Positions 43,053 through 52,642 of a stretch of 64,000 nt of DNA are shown here, in pieces. The notes beneath the pieces are model-generated. The model did no database searches, was not told the DNA's origin, and saw only the letters and a program-made list of their open reading frames with translations. Both the position numbers and the translations under genes were made by a program. Source of the stretch: Tunicatimonas pelagia (lineage in GTDB: Bacteria > Bacteroidota > Bacteroidia > Cytophagales > Cyclobacteriaceae); NCBI RefSeq assembly GCF_030506325.1, contig NZ_CP120683.1, forward strand, positions 5,159,001-5,223,000, read 5' to 3'. Each line of letters starts with the position of its first letter. Position 1 is the first letter of the stretch.

Positions 43053-43644
43053 AATAGGGTAATTTTGTTTTTAATAACATACGGTAATTGTATCTGGCAA
43101 GGTATCACCTGATTGTAGGGTTATTTCTAGCGTATTTAGTTGGTGCCGAAAAGTGCAAAAGCGGAAAGGAGTGCGGTATTAGCTCAAAAAACACATCTTT
43201 TCACTCAAGTTGAGAGTAGGAAAGGTATGAATGCATCACCCATAATGGGGGAACGTATTATTCGAAATTGGTTTACTAAAAGCAAATCCCCCATTTAGGG
43301 GGAATTCTTAAATAAAATTCGTTGAATTATTTTCAGAACGGCTACTATAAAAGGTAGTAGGCTAGCGATCTTGTTGTCAAATTTGTACTTATTATTAATT
43401 GAAATGGCGTCTGATAACAGAGGTTGAGAGTTGTGAAGCAAGATAAATGCTGCAATAGGAAAAAATAACAAAGAACAGATTTAAATAACCCTTCCCTTGG
43501 CAAGGTGACCTAAGAAAATACCCAGAATAGCGGGATGTATTAGCTGCCCAAGAATGCCCAAATTTGCGTACTGGCATACTCGGCTCGCCGATCAAACAGG
43601 TATGCTCAATCTCCATACTTCTTAATAACCTAATTTCTCTTTTT
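43053..43644. other. Spacer of about 590 bp upstream of the susC gene
   Basis: This region lies between divergent genes. It holds a hairpin CCCCC-ATTTA-GGGGG at 43288-43302 and an AT-rich area upstream of susC. An in-frame extension of susC starts at 43564 but lacks a signal peptide. A promoter and 5' leader for the operon are expected, but I could not identify them. Confidence 0.55.
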
Positions 43645-46600
43645 ATGAAAGTACATTTTTACCAAATGATGTGCCTGCTGGGGTGCTTATTTTTGGCTAT
43701 GAGTGGAGCATATGCCCAGTCAGTAGTTTCAGGACAAGTAACTTCCTCAGAAGATGGAAGTGCTTTACCAGGGGTAAACGTAATCGTGAAGGGGAGCTCT
43801 TCCGGTACGGTTACAGATATTGAAGGCAACTATCGTTTAAGCGTGCCTCCCGATGGATCAATTCTCACTTTTTCTTTTATCGGTTTTCAAAGTCAGGATG
43901 TAGAAATTGGTAATCAATCTACTGTGAGTGTTGCATTGCTACCGGATACTCGTCAGCTTTCCGAAGTAGTAGTTACTGCTATCGGAATTGAACGTGAAGA
44001 GCGGGCATTAGGCTACTCGGTAGAAACTCTGCAAGGAGAAAAAATTCAACAGGTTTCGGAACCTGATCCGCTACGGGCACTGCAAGGAAAGGTACCAGGA
44101 GTGAACATTAGTGGTTCTACCGGAGCACCGGGCAGTGCCACCCGAATTACCATTCGGGGCCAATCGTCTTTTCTGGGCAACAATGAACCGCTCTACGTGG
44201 TAGACGGAACCCCGTATTTTGCCGAACAATTTGATACGTATAATCAATTAACCGGAGGGGCTTCTTACGCTTCACCACTGGCAGCATTAGATCCTAATGC
44301 TATTGAATCAATCTCGGTGCTGAAGGGAGCTGCGGCAGCTTCACTCTATGGTTCGCGGGCGGCTAACGGAGTAGTGGTGATTACTACCAAAGCCGGAAGC
44401 CCTAATCTTTCTAAAAAAGGGCTGGAAGTAACGTTTAGTAGCTCGTATTCAGTGGAGCAGATTGGAAATCTGCCCGAATATCAAAACCTATACGGCAATG
44501 GTACTGAATTTCAGTATCGTCCGGGTTCTAACGGTTCCTGGGGAGCGGCCTTTGCTTGGTTTGATTCAGTAGAAGTATGGCAGAATTATAAAACGGCTTA
44601 CCCCGATTTATTTACCGATAGTATTCCTTACGTAGCCCAACCGAATAACGTAGAAGATTTGTTTCGCAACGGTCATGTTTGGGATAACTCTATTACTATT
44701 CAGGGAGGTTCTGGCAACACATCGTTTAGTTTGACCGCCTCCCACTTAGAAAACGAAGGGTACATTCCTGAAGCGAACTTTACCCGAACCAGCCTTTCGG
44801 TAGGGGCGCAAACCACGCTAGAGAACGGTCTCCGGGCGGGAGGGAACCTCTCGTATTCGGTTTCCGAGCAAAACGGGCCAATCTTTGGATCAAGTGGGGC
44901 GGCTGATCCAGGGGCTGCTTCATCCTTTGCGCGGACGCTCTGGCTCGGACGTACCTGGAACATGGACTTACCCTTCGAAACCCCGTCGGGCGCATCGCTC
45001 TTCTTTACCAGTCAGGATAATCCAATTTGGTCGTGGCGCAACAATGGCATCACCAGTAACCTAGACCGTATTACGGCGAATGCCAACCTGGGCTACGATA
45101 TTACCGATTGGCTGAGCGTGGATTACCGGATTGGTATCAATCAGTTTACGGATCGGCGACAGCAGGTCTGGAACGAAGGCTCAGTTGCCTTCGGCGGTTC
45201 CGGGGCCATCGTAGATGATGATATCTACCGCCAGGAAATTGAGTCGAACTTCATTATTACGGTGGAGCGTGACCTCAGCGAATCGTTATACTTCAAAGGC
45301 TTGATCGGCCATAACATTAATCAGCGAAAAGAAGACCGTCAGCAAAATCAGGGGGTTGATATAATTGCCCCCGGTATCTTTGACTTAGACAACACCGTGA
45401 ATGTTACCGCTACGGGACAGGGTAATTTTGAGCAGCGTCGCCTAATGGGAATCTATTCCGATATTACTTTGGGTTACAACGATTATGTGTACTTCAATCT
45501 TACGGGGCGTACCGACTGGTCATCTACCTTGCCCGAAGATCAGCGTAACTACTTTTACGGTTCCGCGAGTGCTTCCGTCATATTTACGGAGTGGCTACAA
45601 ACCAATGAGAGCTTATTCTCGCAGGGAAAACTACGGTTGAGTGTAGCCCGGGTAGGTAACGATGCTGATCCGTACCAGTTGACTAACCTATTTTCCATCA
45701 ACCGAGGAAGTAATACCAATTTAATCGGTTCAGTACCAGACAATGATCTGCCGTTTAACGGCCAACCGGGTATCACCCGCGACCCTACGGCGTTCGACCC
45801 TAATCTAAGCCCGGAGTTTACCGATGAATTTGAGGTAGGAACGACTCTCGATTTCTTTTTGGGGCGCGTAGTGCTGGACTTCACCTACTACAACCGGGTA
45901 ACCCGCGACCAGATTGTAAATATCAGTGTGCCCGAAACTTCCGGCTTTCAACGGCTGGTAACCAATGCCGGAAGCATGGAGAACCGAGGAATAGAAGTGG
46001 GGTTAAACCTAGTGCCTATTCAATTGAATAACGGGCTTCGGTGGGATATTTACACGGCTTTTACCCGCAACAGGAACGAGGTGCTGGAAATCCCGGATGG
46101 GCTAGATCGGTTTAATGTGCGTAACCTCTTCGGGGGAGGTGTAACCCCAGTGATTGAGCCGGGCGAGCCTTACGGCATATTGCGCGGTTCGGTAAGTGCC
46201 CGCGACGACGAAGGCAATCTACTGATTGACCCAGCTACCGGAGTGCTGTTTCCGGCACTGGAATTCGATAAAATTGGCGATCCCAACCCTGACTTTTTGC
46301 TGGGCATAACCAACACGGTTAGCTTCAGAGGCTTCACCATTAGTGCACTGATTGATTACCGCCACGGGGGTGATATTTACAGTACTACGATAGAGCGACT
46401 ACTCGGCCGGGGGGTAACCCGGGATACCGAAGATCGGGATGCCTCCCGGGTTATTCCGGGCTTCTTAGGCGACCCCAATACCGGACAGCCTATCTTAGAC
46501 GAGAACGGTAACAAAATTCCGAATACCATCCAAGTCAGTACCAACGACTTGTACTTCCAGAACGGCAACGGCTCCTTCGGAATTAATGCTGAGGATGAGT

Positions 46601-46869
46601 GGACAGTGTACGATGGCACCGTCATTCGCTTGCGGGAGGCTTCTGTTGGTTACACCTTGCCTCAATCTTTGTTGGAGCGAACCCCATTTGGTCGGGTAAC
46701 GCTCACGCTTACCGGGCGCAACCTGTGGTACAACGCCCCCAATACTCCGGAGTACACTAATTTTGATCCCGAAGTAAACGGCTTCGGCTCTACCAATACC
46801 CAAGGTATTGAGTATGCTTCAGCGCCTACCACCCGCCGCTTCGGAGTCAACCTAAACGTTACATTCTAG
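43645..46869 (+). CDS. SusC/RagA-family TonB-linked outer-membrane transporter
   Basis: The start at ATG 43645 gives a signal peptide (MKVHFYQMMCLLGCLFLAMS, cut after YAQ). The protein of 1074 residues has a CarboxypepD-like domain (SGQVTSSEDGSALPGVNVIV), the SusC plug with the family signature (EPLYVVDGTPY and VLKGAAAASLYGSRAANGVV), and a long barrel ending RRFGVNLNVTF. It imports oligomers bound by the SusD partner encoded immediately downstream. The substrate is unknown: no glycosidase or protease is in the operon. Confidence 0.96.
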   Translation: MKVHFYQMMCLLGCLFLAMSGAYAQSVVSGQVTSSEDGSALPGVNVIVKGSSSGTVTDIEGNYRLSVPPDGSILTFSFIGFQSQDVEIGNQSTVSVALLPDTRQLSEVVVTAIGIEREERALGYSVETLQGEKIQQVSEPDPLRALQGKVPGVNISGSTGAPGSATRITIRGQSSFLGNNEPLYVVDGTPYFAEQFDTYNQLTGGASYASPLAALDPNAIESISVLKGAAAASLYGSRAANGVVVITTKAGSPNLSKKGLEVTFSSSYSVEQIGNLPEYQNLYGNGTEFQYRPGSNGSWGAAFAWFDSVEVWQNYKTAYPDLFTDSIPYVAQPNNVEDLFRNGHVWDNSITIQGGSGNTSFSLTASHLENEGYIPEANFTRTSLSVGAQTTLENGLRAGGNLSYSVSEQNGPIFGSSGAADPGAASSFARTLWLGRTWNMDLPFETPSGASLFFTSQDNPIWSWRNNGITSNLDRITANANLGYDITDWLSVDYRIGINQFTDRRQQVWNEGSVAFGGSGAIVDDDIYRQEIESNFIITVERDLSESLYFKGLIGHNINQRKEDRQQNQGVDIIAPGIFDLDNTVNVTATGQGNFEQRRLMGIYSDITLGYNDYVYFNLTGRTDWSSTLPEDQRNYFYGSASASVIFTEWLQTNESLFSQGKLRLSVARVGNDADPYQLTNLFSINRGSNTNLIGSVPDNDLPFNGQPGITRDPTAFDPNLSPEFTDEFEVGTTLDFFLGRVVLDFTYYNRVTRDQIVNISVPETSGFQRLVTNAGSMENRGIEVGLNLVPIQLNNGLRWDIYTAFTRNRNEVLEIPDGLDRFNVRNLFGGGVTPVIEPGEPYGILRGSVSARDDEGNLLIDPATGVLFPALEFDKIGDPNPDFLLGITNTVSFRGFTISALIDYRHGGDIYSTTIERLLGRGVTRDTEDRDASRVIPGFLGDPNTGQPILDENGNKIPNTIQVSTNDLYFQNGNGSFGINAEDEWTVYDGTVIRLREASVGYTLPQSLLERTPFGRVTLTLTGRNLWYNAPNTPEYTNFDPEVNGFGSTNTQGIEYASAPTTRRFGVNLNVTF

Positions 46870-46889
46870 CCCTAAGAATTAAAACTATC

Positions 46890-48488
46890 ATGAAAAAAAT
46901 ACTTCCACTATTTCTCTCAGCCGGAATGCTACTAACGAGCGGCTGTAATGATTTCTTTGACATTAACGATGACCCAAACAATCCCACTGAGGCATCGGTA
47001 GATTTACTATTGACTAATACCGAGTTGACCTTAATTAATAGTCTGGGAATGAGCACCTCCGGCTTATCAGCTATTCTATCGGTGTATATGCACCAGATGA
47101 CTCGTCGGCAAGGGTTTGATGCTTACAATGTGCAGGGGACGGATTTTCCAATCATTCAGGCCTGGAGTCAATTTTACAGCATCGCGCTGGAAGACCTTCG
47201 GGAAATGAAGAATATCGGTACTGAACAAGAAGCTTGGCACTACGTAGGTATTGCTCAGATTTTGGAAGCCTACACCTACAGCCAAATGGTAGATGTGTGG
47301 GGGGATGTTCCTTTTCAGCAAGCCAACACAGCTCCCGAAACCTACACTCCTTCACCCGATGAAGATGCTAATATTTACCCCGAAGTACTAGCCATGTTAG
47401 ACGAAGGAATTGCCAACGTAGAAAAAAGCTCTACGCAAACTCCCGGGGCCGATGATCTGATTTACGGAGGAAGTATGGATAACTGGCGTAAGTTTGCTAA
47501 AACCGTGAAGCTAAAGCTGTATAACCAACTACGGCTAGTGCAGGATGTATCGGGAGAGGTTAGTGCTTTATTGGCCGAAGGTGACCTTATTAGCGACCAA
47601 AGCGAAGATTTTGAACTCGCTTACGGACAAACTCAGTCGCCCGACAGCCGTAATCCGGGCTATATTGCCGATAATTTGGGTCAGCGGGTTTACTATATCA
47701 GCGTATGGTTTTACGAAACCCTTACCGGGCAAAACCCGGCGATTCTGGATGGTGTTACTGATCCTCGGGTACCCTACTACTGGTACAACCAGCTTTCGGA
47801 AACTGGTACCCCTCAAAGTCCAGCCGAATACCGCGATGGGGAATTTTTGTCAATCTACTTTGGCTCAACCGGACCCAATCAGGCCGGATTGCAAGATCAG
47901 TCGCAAACTATTTTAGGTATGTACCCGGTAGGAGGTAGGTTTGATGACGGAGGAGCTATATCACCTACCCAAACTCAGGCTCCCGGTGATGCACCTCAGC
48001 GTATTTTAACGCACTACGCCCGCTTATACATTGAAGCCGAACTAGCCCAAGCGGGAGTTACCTCCGGTGATCCCCGCGCGTTGCTAGAAAGTGCTATGCA
48101 GGCTTCATTTGCTAAAGTAAACGAAGTGGTAGCCAACTACGATGCCAAAGGGCAAGATTCCCCTCCGCCTATTTCTAATGATGCTATTAGTGCGTATATC
48201 ACTACCGTGCTGTCTCGCTACGATGCGGGGGACAACAACGAAAAGTTGGAAATCATTATGACTCAGAAGTGGATCGCTTCCTTTGGGTTTGCGGTAGATG
48301 CTTATACCGATTATCGCCGAACCGGCTATCCCCAACTGTACGATCCTGATACGGACAACCTAAGCTTTACCAATGCTTCCAGAGCATTTCCTACCGTGCT
48401 ACCTTACTCGGCTACAGAAGTGGAAGCAAACCCAAATGTACAGCAGCATAATCCTTCTGAAGTAAGGGTATTTTGGGATGCTAATTAG
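46890..48488 (+). CDS. SusD/RagB-like outer-membrane lipoprotein (SusD-like_2 type)
   Basis: 532 residues with lipobox TSGC (Cys19). The N-terminus DFFDINDDPNNPTEASVDLL and the TPR-like helices (EQEAWHYVGIAQILEAYTYS, then QMVDVWGDVPFQQANT) are typical of the SusD-like_2 family. The C-terminal block ending QHNPSEVRVFWDAN is also characteristic. It lies 20 bases downstream of susC. SusD proteins cap the SusC barrel and capture the substrate at the cell surface. Confidence 0.94.
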   Translation: MKKILPLFLSAGMLLTSGCNDFFDINDDPNNPTEASVDLLLTNTELTLINSLGMSTSGLSAILSVYMHQMTRRQGFDAYNVQGTDFPIIQAWSQFYSIALEDLREMKNIGTEQEAWHYVGIAQILEAYTYSQMVDVWGDVPFQQANTAPETYTPSPDEDANIYPEVLAMLDEGIANVEKSSTQTPGADDLIYGGSMDNWRKFAKTVKLKLYNQLRLVQDVSGEVSALLAEGDLISDQSEDFELAYGQTQSPDSRNPGYIADNLGQRVYYISVWFYETLTGQNPAILDGVTDPRVPYYWYNQLSETGTPQSPAEYRDGEFLSIYFGSTGPNQAGLQDQSQTILGMYPVGGRFDDGGAISPTQTQAPGDAPQRILTHYARLYIEAELAQAGVTSGDPRALLESAMQASFAKVNEVVANYDAKGQDSPPPISNDAISAYITTVLSRYDAGDNNEKLEIIMTQKWIASFGFAVDAYTDYRRTGYPQLYDPDTDNLSFTNASRAFPTVLPYSATEVEANPNVQQHNPSEVRVFWDAN

Positions 48489-48526
48489 TGGCAGCCCGAC
48501 TATTGAAAACTGAAAATTAAAGTACA

Positions 48527-49384
48527 ATGAAGTTACCAAAGATATTAAGCACCAGTTTAGCCTTACTAGTAGTTTTATCAGCTTGCGATAATGAAAACTT
48601 TGTAGAAGAAAATGTTGATCGGGGGGCAATGGTATTCATTAGCCAGAAAGATCAGGATACCGGACTGGTAAACTTTATCGATCCGGATCAGACCCGGTTG
48701 AATTTTGAAGTGAGTATGACCGATGAGCAAGGTCGTAATCTAGAGTTTGCGCCAGTAGAATCTATCGATGTTACGGCTACGTTTACCAACGGCTCAACGG
48801 GTACTACCCACAAAGCGATTATAGCCACTATCACCGAGTGGCCCCAAACCCTTGATCTGGGAATTAACGATCTGGTTGGGCCGTTTTCTGAAAATACTCT
48901 AACGCGCGATAGCCTGGATCTGGGAGACAGTTTTTTTATTACGGCTGATTTCAATATGCAAGACGGAAGGAAGTTAAGCGGATGGAGTCCATCACTGCTG
49001 GATAATTCGGCAGCGTCTATCTACCGAGTATTTGTTAATTACTTAGTGGCCTGCCCCTCCGAAATTCCCACGGGAACCTGGGTTGAAATCGGCGAAAATG
49101 ACGTGTCAGAGGCTACATTGACGGAGCTGAATCCGGGTATTTATGAGTTTTCCGATTTCAATGTCAACTATTATGGTGCCGGTTCTAGTCCAATCCGAGG
49201 GGTGTTTGCTGACATCTGCAATACGCTTTCACTGCAAGGGGCTACTGACTTTGGGGTTCAGTGGCGGGGAACGGGCGTATACGATCCGGTAAATCAAACC
49301 ATCACGTTCCAACAGGTGGAAGATGTTGCGTTTAGTCCGGGATCTTTTGCTGGTCCGTACGTATTTGAATTTAGAGGCGAGTAG
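48527..49384 (+). CDS. Surface lipoprotein of the SusCD operon
   Basis: 285 residues with lipobox LSAC (Cys20) followed by acidic residues (DNENFVEENVD), which resemble the export signal for surface lipoproteins in Bacteroidota. The rest is predicted beta-rich (EVSMTDEQGRNLEF, VDVTATFTNGSTGTT, then IYEFSDFNVNYYGAGSSPIR). No enzyme motif. Position third after susC and susD suggests a substrate-binding accessory protein, analogous to SusE/SusF. Confidence 0.82.
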   Translation: MKLPKILSTSLALLVVLSACDNENFVEENVDRGAMVFISQKDQDTGLVNFIDPDQTRLNFEVSMTDEQGRNLEFAPVESIDVTATFTNGSTGTTHKAIIATITEWPQTLDLGINDLVGPFSENTLTRDSLDLGDSFFITADFNMQDGRKLSGWSPSLLDNSAASIYRVFVNYLVACPSEIPTGTWVEIGENDVSEATLTELNPGIYEFSDFNVNYYGAGSSPIRGVFADICNTLSLQGATDFGVQWRGTGVYDPVNQTITFQQVEDVAFSPGSFAGPYVFEFRGE

Positions 49385-49695
49385 ATATATGCCCGCTTCA
49401 ATGTACAGAACCGCTTTAAGAGCGGTTTTTTTTATATTTAGCCCTTGCGATATTTCTGGACTTTCTCAGAAGTTAAACTTTAGTTAGGAAAGAAGCGTGT
49501 TCTCAACATATAAGTTGTAAAAACTGGGGGAAACAGCTTATGAAAAGCAATGAGGGGGGATAAAATCCCCCTGGTTTTCTGAGTTTTTTATCGAAAAATC
49601 CCCAATCCGGGGTGATATTTTACCATCCAAATATTGCGGATATTAGCTGGTACAAAAGTACAGTTTTATCGCTTATCCATATAAAATTTCAACCT
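49385..49695. other. Spacer of 311 bp after the SusCD operon
   Basis: It contains the terminator at 49409-49433 and two C/G-block hairpins: GGGGGG-TAAAAT-CCCCC (49555-49571) and CCCC-AATCC-GGGG (49600-49612). The first is similar to the hairpin upstream of susC at 43288-43302. Confidence 0.6.
49409..49433 (+). terminator. Rho-independent terminator of the SusCD operon
   Basis: AACCGCTTTAAGAGCGGTT folds into an 8-bp stem with a short loop and is followed by a run of T. It starts 25 bases after the stop of the last gene of the operon. Confidence 0.93.
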
Positions 49696-50022
49696 ATGAT
49701 TCGTATTCAGTTTAAAGAAGAAGATATTGAAGCTCTACGCTACGAGCGTTTTCACAACCCTAGTGCCAGGGTGCAGCAAAAAATGGAAGCTGTTTATTTA
49801 AAAGGAAAAGGACTACCCCATAATGAGATTTGCCGTATTTGTGAGATTTCTAAGACAACGCTTATTGCCTATCTAAAGGAATATAAACAGGGTGGAATTG
49901 ATAAGTTGAAAGAAGGTACTAAGTATAAAGGTCGAACCAAAAAAGTGAAAAGCACTACACTGGGCTTTTCGGAACGGCTGCGTGAGCAATCAGATTCTAA
50001 GGAGGAACCCCAGCCGGCATAA
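49696..50022 (+). CDS. Truncated IS630-type transposase N-terminal protein
   Basis: 108 residues from the ATG at 49696. The first ~70 residues (IQFKEEDIEALRYERFHNPS, then LPHNEICRICEISKTTLIAYLKEYKQGGI) match the N-terminal helix-turn-helix of a family of IS630-like transposases. The expected second HTH and DDE domain are missing; after residue ~80 the sequence becomes a charged tail (KYKGRTKKVKSTTLGFSERL). It is not a copy of the IS at 31255. A remnant is most likely, although the clean ORF and its own terminator leave open a retained DNA-binding role. Confidence 0.62.
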   Translation: MIRIQFKEEDIEALRYERFHNPSARVQQKMEAVYLKGKGLPHNEICRICEISKTTLIAYLKEYKQGGIDKLKEGTKYKGRTKKVKSTTLGFSERLREQSDSKEEPQPA

Positions 50023-50047
50023 CCGTTCAGTACCTTCATAAATTAAA

Positions 50048-50082
50048 GGCTACTTATCGCTCCTGGTAAGTGGTCTTTTTTT
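50048..50082 (+). terminator. Rho-independent terminator
   Basis: GGCTACTTATC (50048-50058) pairs over 11 positions, including G-U pairs, with GGTAAGTGGTC (50065-50075), followed by seven T. It follows the transposase remnant and overlaps the only upstream in-frame start (GTG 50070) of the next gene. Confidence 0.88.
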
Positions 50083-50162
50083 GTTACCTACCGGAGACTA
50101 GAATATTGAGAGAAAATGTAGAACTTTGCACGCGCAATAAATTCTACCTAAGCCTACGTGTT

Positions 50163-51170
50163 TTGAAAATATCCGCTTCGCTATATTCCAATCAACATAA
50201 ACCACTGAAAGAACTAGTTCAAGAGCTAGATAGTCTTCGTATTGATTCCTTTCATATTGACTGTAATGATAATCCGGCAGTATTTGACGATATTCGGAAA
50301 ATCCGCCAGATAAGCCGTACTCCTATCGATCTGCATATTATCTCTTCCGAACCGGAAAAGTATTTTCCCTTAATTGCGGAGCACCAAATTGAGTACGTAC
50401 AGTTTCAGTACGAACCGATGGAAGGGAAGGAGCTACCCTTGCCTCCAGCCGGTACGGAATACGGTTTGGCAGTAGTATCCGATACTCCGCTGGAAGTCTT
50501 CTCAGCTTATCGAGATGTTTGTTCGTTCATTCTGCTGATGACAACTACGCCCGGGCAGAGTGGCGGAGTTTTTCGTAAAGACAACTTTAATCGCATCCGT
50601 CGGTTCGGTAAGCAATTCCCGGATAAGAAAATTCACGTAGACGGTGGGGTAAACGATGAAGTGTCGTTCATTCTACGAAGTCTGGCAGTCGATTCGGCAG
50701 TGTCGGGTTCTTTTTTAGTGAACCATACTTCAATGGGGGCCGCATTACTCGGACTAAAAATGCACGAAGTACGTTCGCACTACCGGGTGCAGGATTTTAT
50801 GATGAACCTGCGAGATGTGCCGAAGCTGCTAAAAGAAAAAGTAACGCTAGCTTCTGCATTGCAAACCATCGAAGACTACGGTTTGGGTTTTACTACCATT
50901 GTAGACTCAGAAAACAAATTGATTGGCATTTCTAGCAATGCCGACGTGCGTCGTGCCCTCCTAACACACCTCGATCATTTGCCCAATATTCCTTCTGCCG
51001 AATTAATTAACTCGAATCCAATATTTATCTCAGAAGAGGCTACCGTAGAAGATATGCTTAAGCTAGTTACCAGTGTATCGTTCCCAGTGCTATTTCTACC
51101 CGTAGTAAATCAGCAGCAACAACTAACCGGAACACTAATGTTTAACAACCTGATTCGGAGTGAAGGCTAA
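50163..51170 (+). CDS. Ribulose-phosphate 3-epimerase-like domain fused to a CBS pair
   Basis: The start is uncertain: no ATG precedes the conserved KISASLYSN, so TTG 50163 (or GTG 50160) is chosen. Residues 1-~205 look like an RPE TIM barrel, with the expected metal/substrate positions: HID (31-33), LHI (57-59, equivalent to HLM), TTTPGQSGG (127-135) and HVDGGVN (158-164), then SGSFLV. Residues ~225-335 resemble two CBS motifs (TLASALQTIEDYGLGFTTIV ... LIGISSNADVRRALL; ISEEATVEDMLKLVTSV). RPE interconverts ribulose- and xylulose-5-phosphate; CBS pairs sense adenine nucleotides. The fusion is unusual. Classical RPE function is inferred, not shown. Confidence 0.75.
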   Translation: MKISASLYSNQHKPLKELVQELDSLRIDSFHIDCNDNPAVFDDIRKIRQISRTPIDLHIISSEPEKYFPLIAEHQIEYVQFQYEPMEGKELPLPPAGTEYGLAVVSDTPLEVFSAYRDVCSFILLMTTTPGQSGGVFRKDNFNRIRRFGKQFPDKKIHVDGGVNDEVSFILRSLAVDSAVSGSFLVNHTSMGAALLGLKMHEVRSHYRVQDFMMNLRDVPKLLKEKVTLASALQTIEDYGLGFTTIVDSENKLIGISSNADVRRALLTHLDHLPNIPSAELINSNPIFISEEATVEDMLKLVTSVSFPVLFLPVVNQQQQLTGTLMFNNLIRSEG

Positions 51171-51192
51171 CTTAATAATAGTTCAATCACCA

Positions 51193-51648
51193 TCAGATGA
51201 GCAGTTCAAGTACCAAGCGGTCTTTATGCTGAATCCCCGATTCAAATAAGGGTTCGTCGTAATTATTAAGAAAATAATCCCGCTCTACGGCTACTACCCG
51301 AAAGCCCATCCGCTGGTAGAAAGTAAGCTGATAGCCAAATGTTCCCGTTCCAAGGCGCACTTGCGTAACTTCTGTTGGTAAAGCCTGATGAATAACATAC
51401 GCTAGCAATTGAGTACCTGTCCCTTTACCCTGCTGGTTGGGGTATACGGCAACATTCATAATCTCAACAGCCGATGCACTACACTTTTTTACCACGCACG
51501 CCCCAATCACTTGCCCCTTGTTTTTGGCTACGTAGCAATCAGTCTGCGGCAAGTATGAATTGATTAGCTTTTCCGAAGGATCGGCTAGCAGTAGTAGATC
51601 GATGGGTACTTGATTGGCAGGCACTTTCCGAATAACTAGATCTTTCAT
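51193..51648 (-). CDS. GNAT-family N-acetyltransferase
   Basis: 151 residues. The acetyl-CoA pyrophosphate-binding motif QGKGTGTQLLAYVI follows the beta strand EIMNVAVYPN at about 73-97, and the C-terminal motif YQLTFYQRMGFRVV is typical of GNAT. The substrate is unknown. It is a single gene convergent with the RPE-CBS gene. Confidence 0.88.
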   Translation of the reverse strand: MKDLVIRKVPANQVPIDLLLLADPSEKLINSYLPQTDCYVAKNKGQVIGACVVKKCSASAVEIMNVAVYPNQQGKGTGTQLLAYVIHQALPTEVTQVRLGTGTFGYQLTFYQRMGFRVVAVERDYFLNNYDEPLFESGIQHKDRLVLELLI

Positions 51649-51772
51649 AGATGCAAATATAAATTATGCTGACTGACCCAAGTTCAAGCCTGTACAGTTT
51701 TTTTCAGTTAGCCCCACTTGGTCTACTTGCTTATTAACGAGTGAGCCAGTACATTTCTGTGAAATTAGGTTT

Positions 51773-52642
51773 ATGAACAAATTTCTTATTTCTGCAAGTA
51801 TCTGGTTCAGCACCATTGGTTTTGGGCAAGCAGCCACCGTAGATACCGTTCAAATTTTCAGTGAAGCTATGCAACGGGATATACGGGCGGTGGTGATTAC
51901 ACCCGAGGCCTACGCAACTAAAGAAGGTCAACGGTTTCCGGTCGTTTATCTACTGCACGGCTACAGTGGTAACTACGCCGACTGGATTAGCAAAGCACCT
52001 GATGTGGCATCGCTAGCAGATCAACACGATGTGATTCTGGTTTGCCCCGATGGGGGATTTAACAGTTGGTACCTAGATAGCCCAATAAATGATAGCAGTC
52101 AGTACGAAACCCATGTCGTGCAGGAAGTAGTCAATTTTGTGGATGAGCAGTATCGCACGTTAGCACAACCCACGGGGCGGGCAATTACCGGATTGAGTAT
52201 GGGCGGTCACGGTGCCTTATTCCTAGCGATTCGTCATACTGATATCTTTGGCGCGGCAGGTAGCATGAGTGGAGGGGTAGATTTGACGTATAATGTTGAT
52301 AACTGGGGTATCAAAGATCAGCTAGGAATTTATGAGCAAAGCCCACTACGCTGGGATTCGCTCTCCGTCGTCAATATGATTCCTGATCTTTCTTCCAATC
52401 AGCTTGCTTTAATTATTGACTGCGGTACCGATGACTTTTTCTTTAGAATTAATCAACAACTGCATCAGACCTTACTAGATCACCAAATCCCGCACAACTA
52501 TATCGTACGACCAGGAGCACATAACTGGGACTACTGGTCAAATGCCGTAGCCTATCAATTGGTATACTTCGCCAACTTCTTTGAAGAAAATGGTTTAGCC
52601 GAAAAACAAACGCCAGTCAACGGTCAAAAATATGGACAATAA
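51773..52642 (+). CDS. Secreted esterase of the alpha/beta-hydrolase (Esterase D/FrmB-like) family
   Basis: 289 residues with a signal peptide (cut near GQA, 20). FPVVYLLHGYSGNYADW carries the oxyanion region, GLSMGGHGA the nucleophile Ser142, LIIDCGTDDFFFRIN the acid Asp, and RPGAHNWDYW the His. It resembles feruloyl/acyl esterases and mycolyltransferase-like proteins. It overlaps the following SDR gene by 11 bases, which suggests translational coupling despite the different cell compartment of the products. Confidence 0.88.
   Translation: MNKFLISASIWFSTIGFGQAATVDTVQIFSEAMQRDIRAVVITPEAYATKEGQRFPVVYLLHGYSGNYADWISKAPDVASLADQHDVILVCPDGGFNSWYLDSPINDSSQYETHVVQEVVNFVDEQYRTLAQPTGRAITGLSMGGHGALFLAIRHTDIFGAAGSMSGGVDLTYNVDNWGIKDQLGIYEQSPLRWDSLSVVNMIPDLSSNQLALIIDCGTDDFFFRINQQLHQTLLDHQIPHNYIVRPGAHNWDYWSNAVAYQLVYFANFFEENGLAEKQTPVNGQKYGQ

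Noticed and set aside
46377-46803. Minus-strand frames within susC
   Set aside because: They are shadows of the SusC coding frame.
50070-50162. GTG-initiated extension of the RPE-CBS protein
   Set aside because: It overlaps the terminator at 50048-50082 and adds residues that do not resemble RPE proteins; conserved sequence begins at KISASLYSN.
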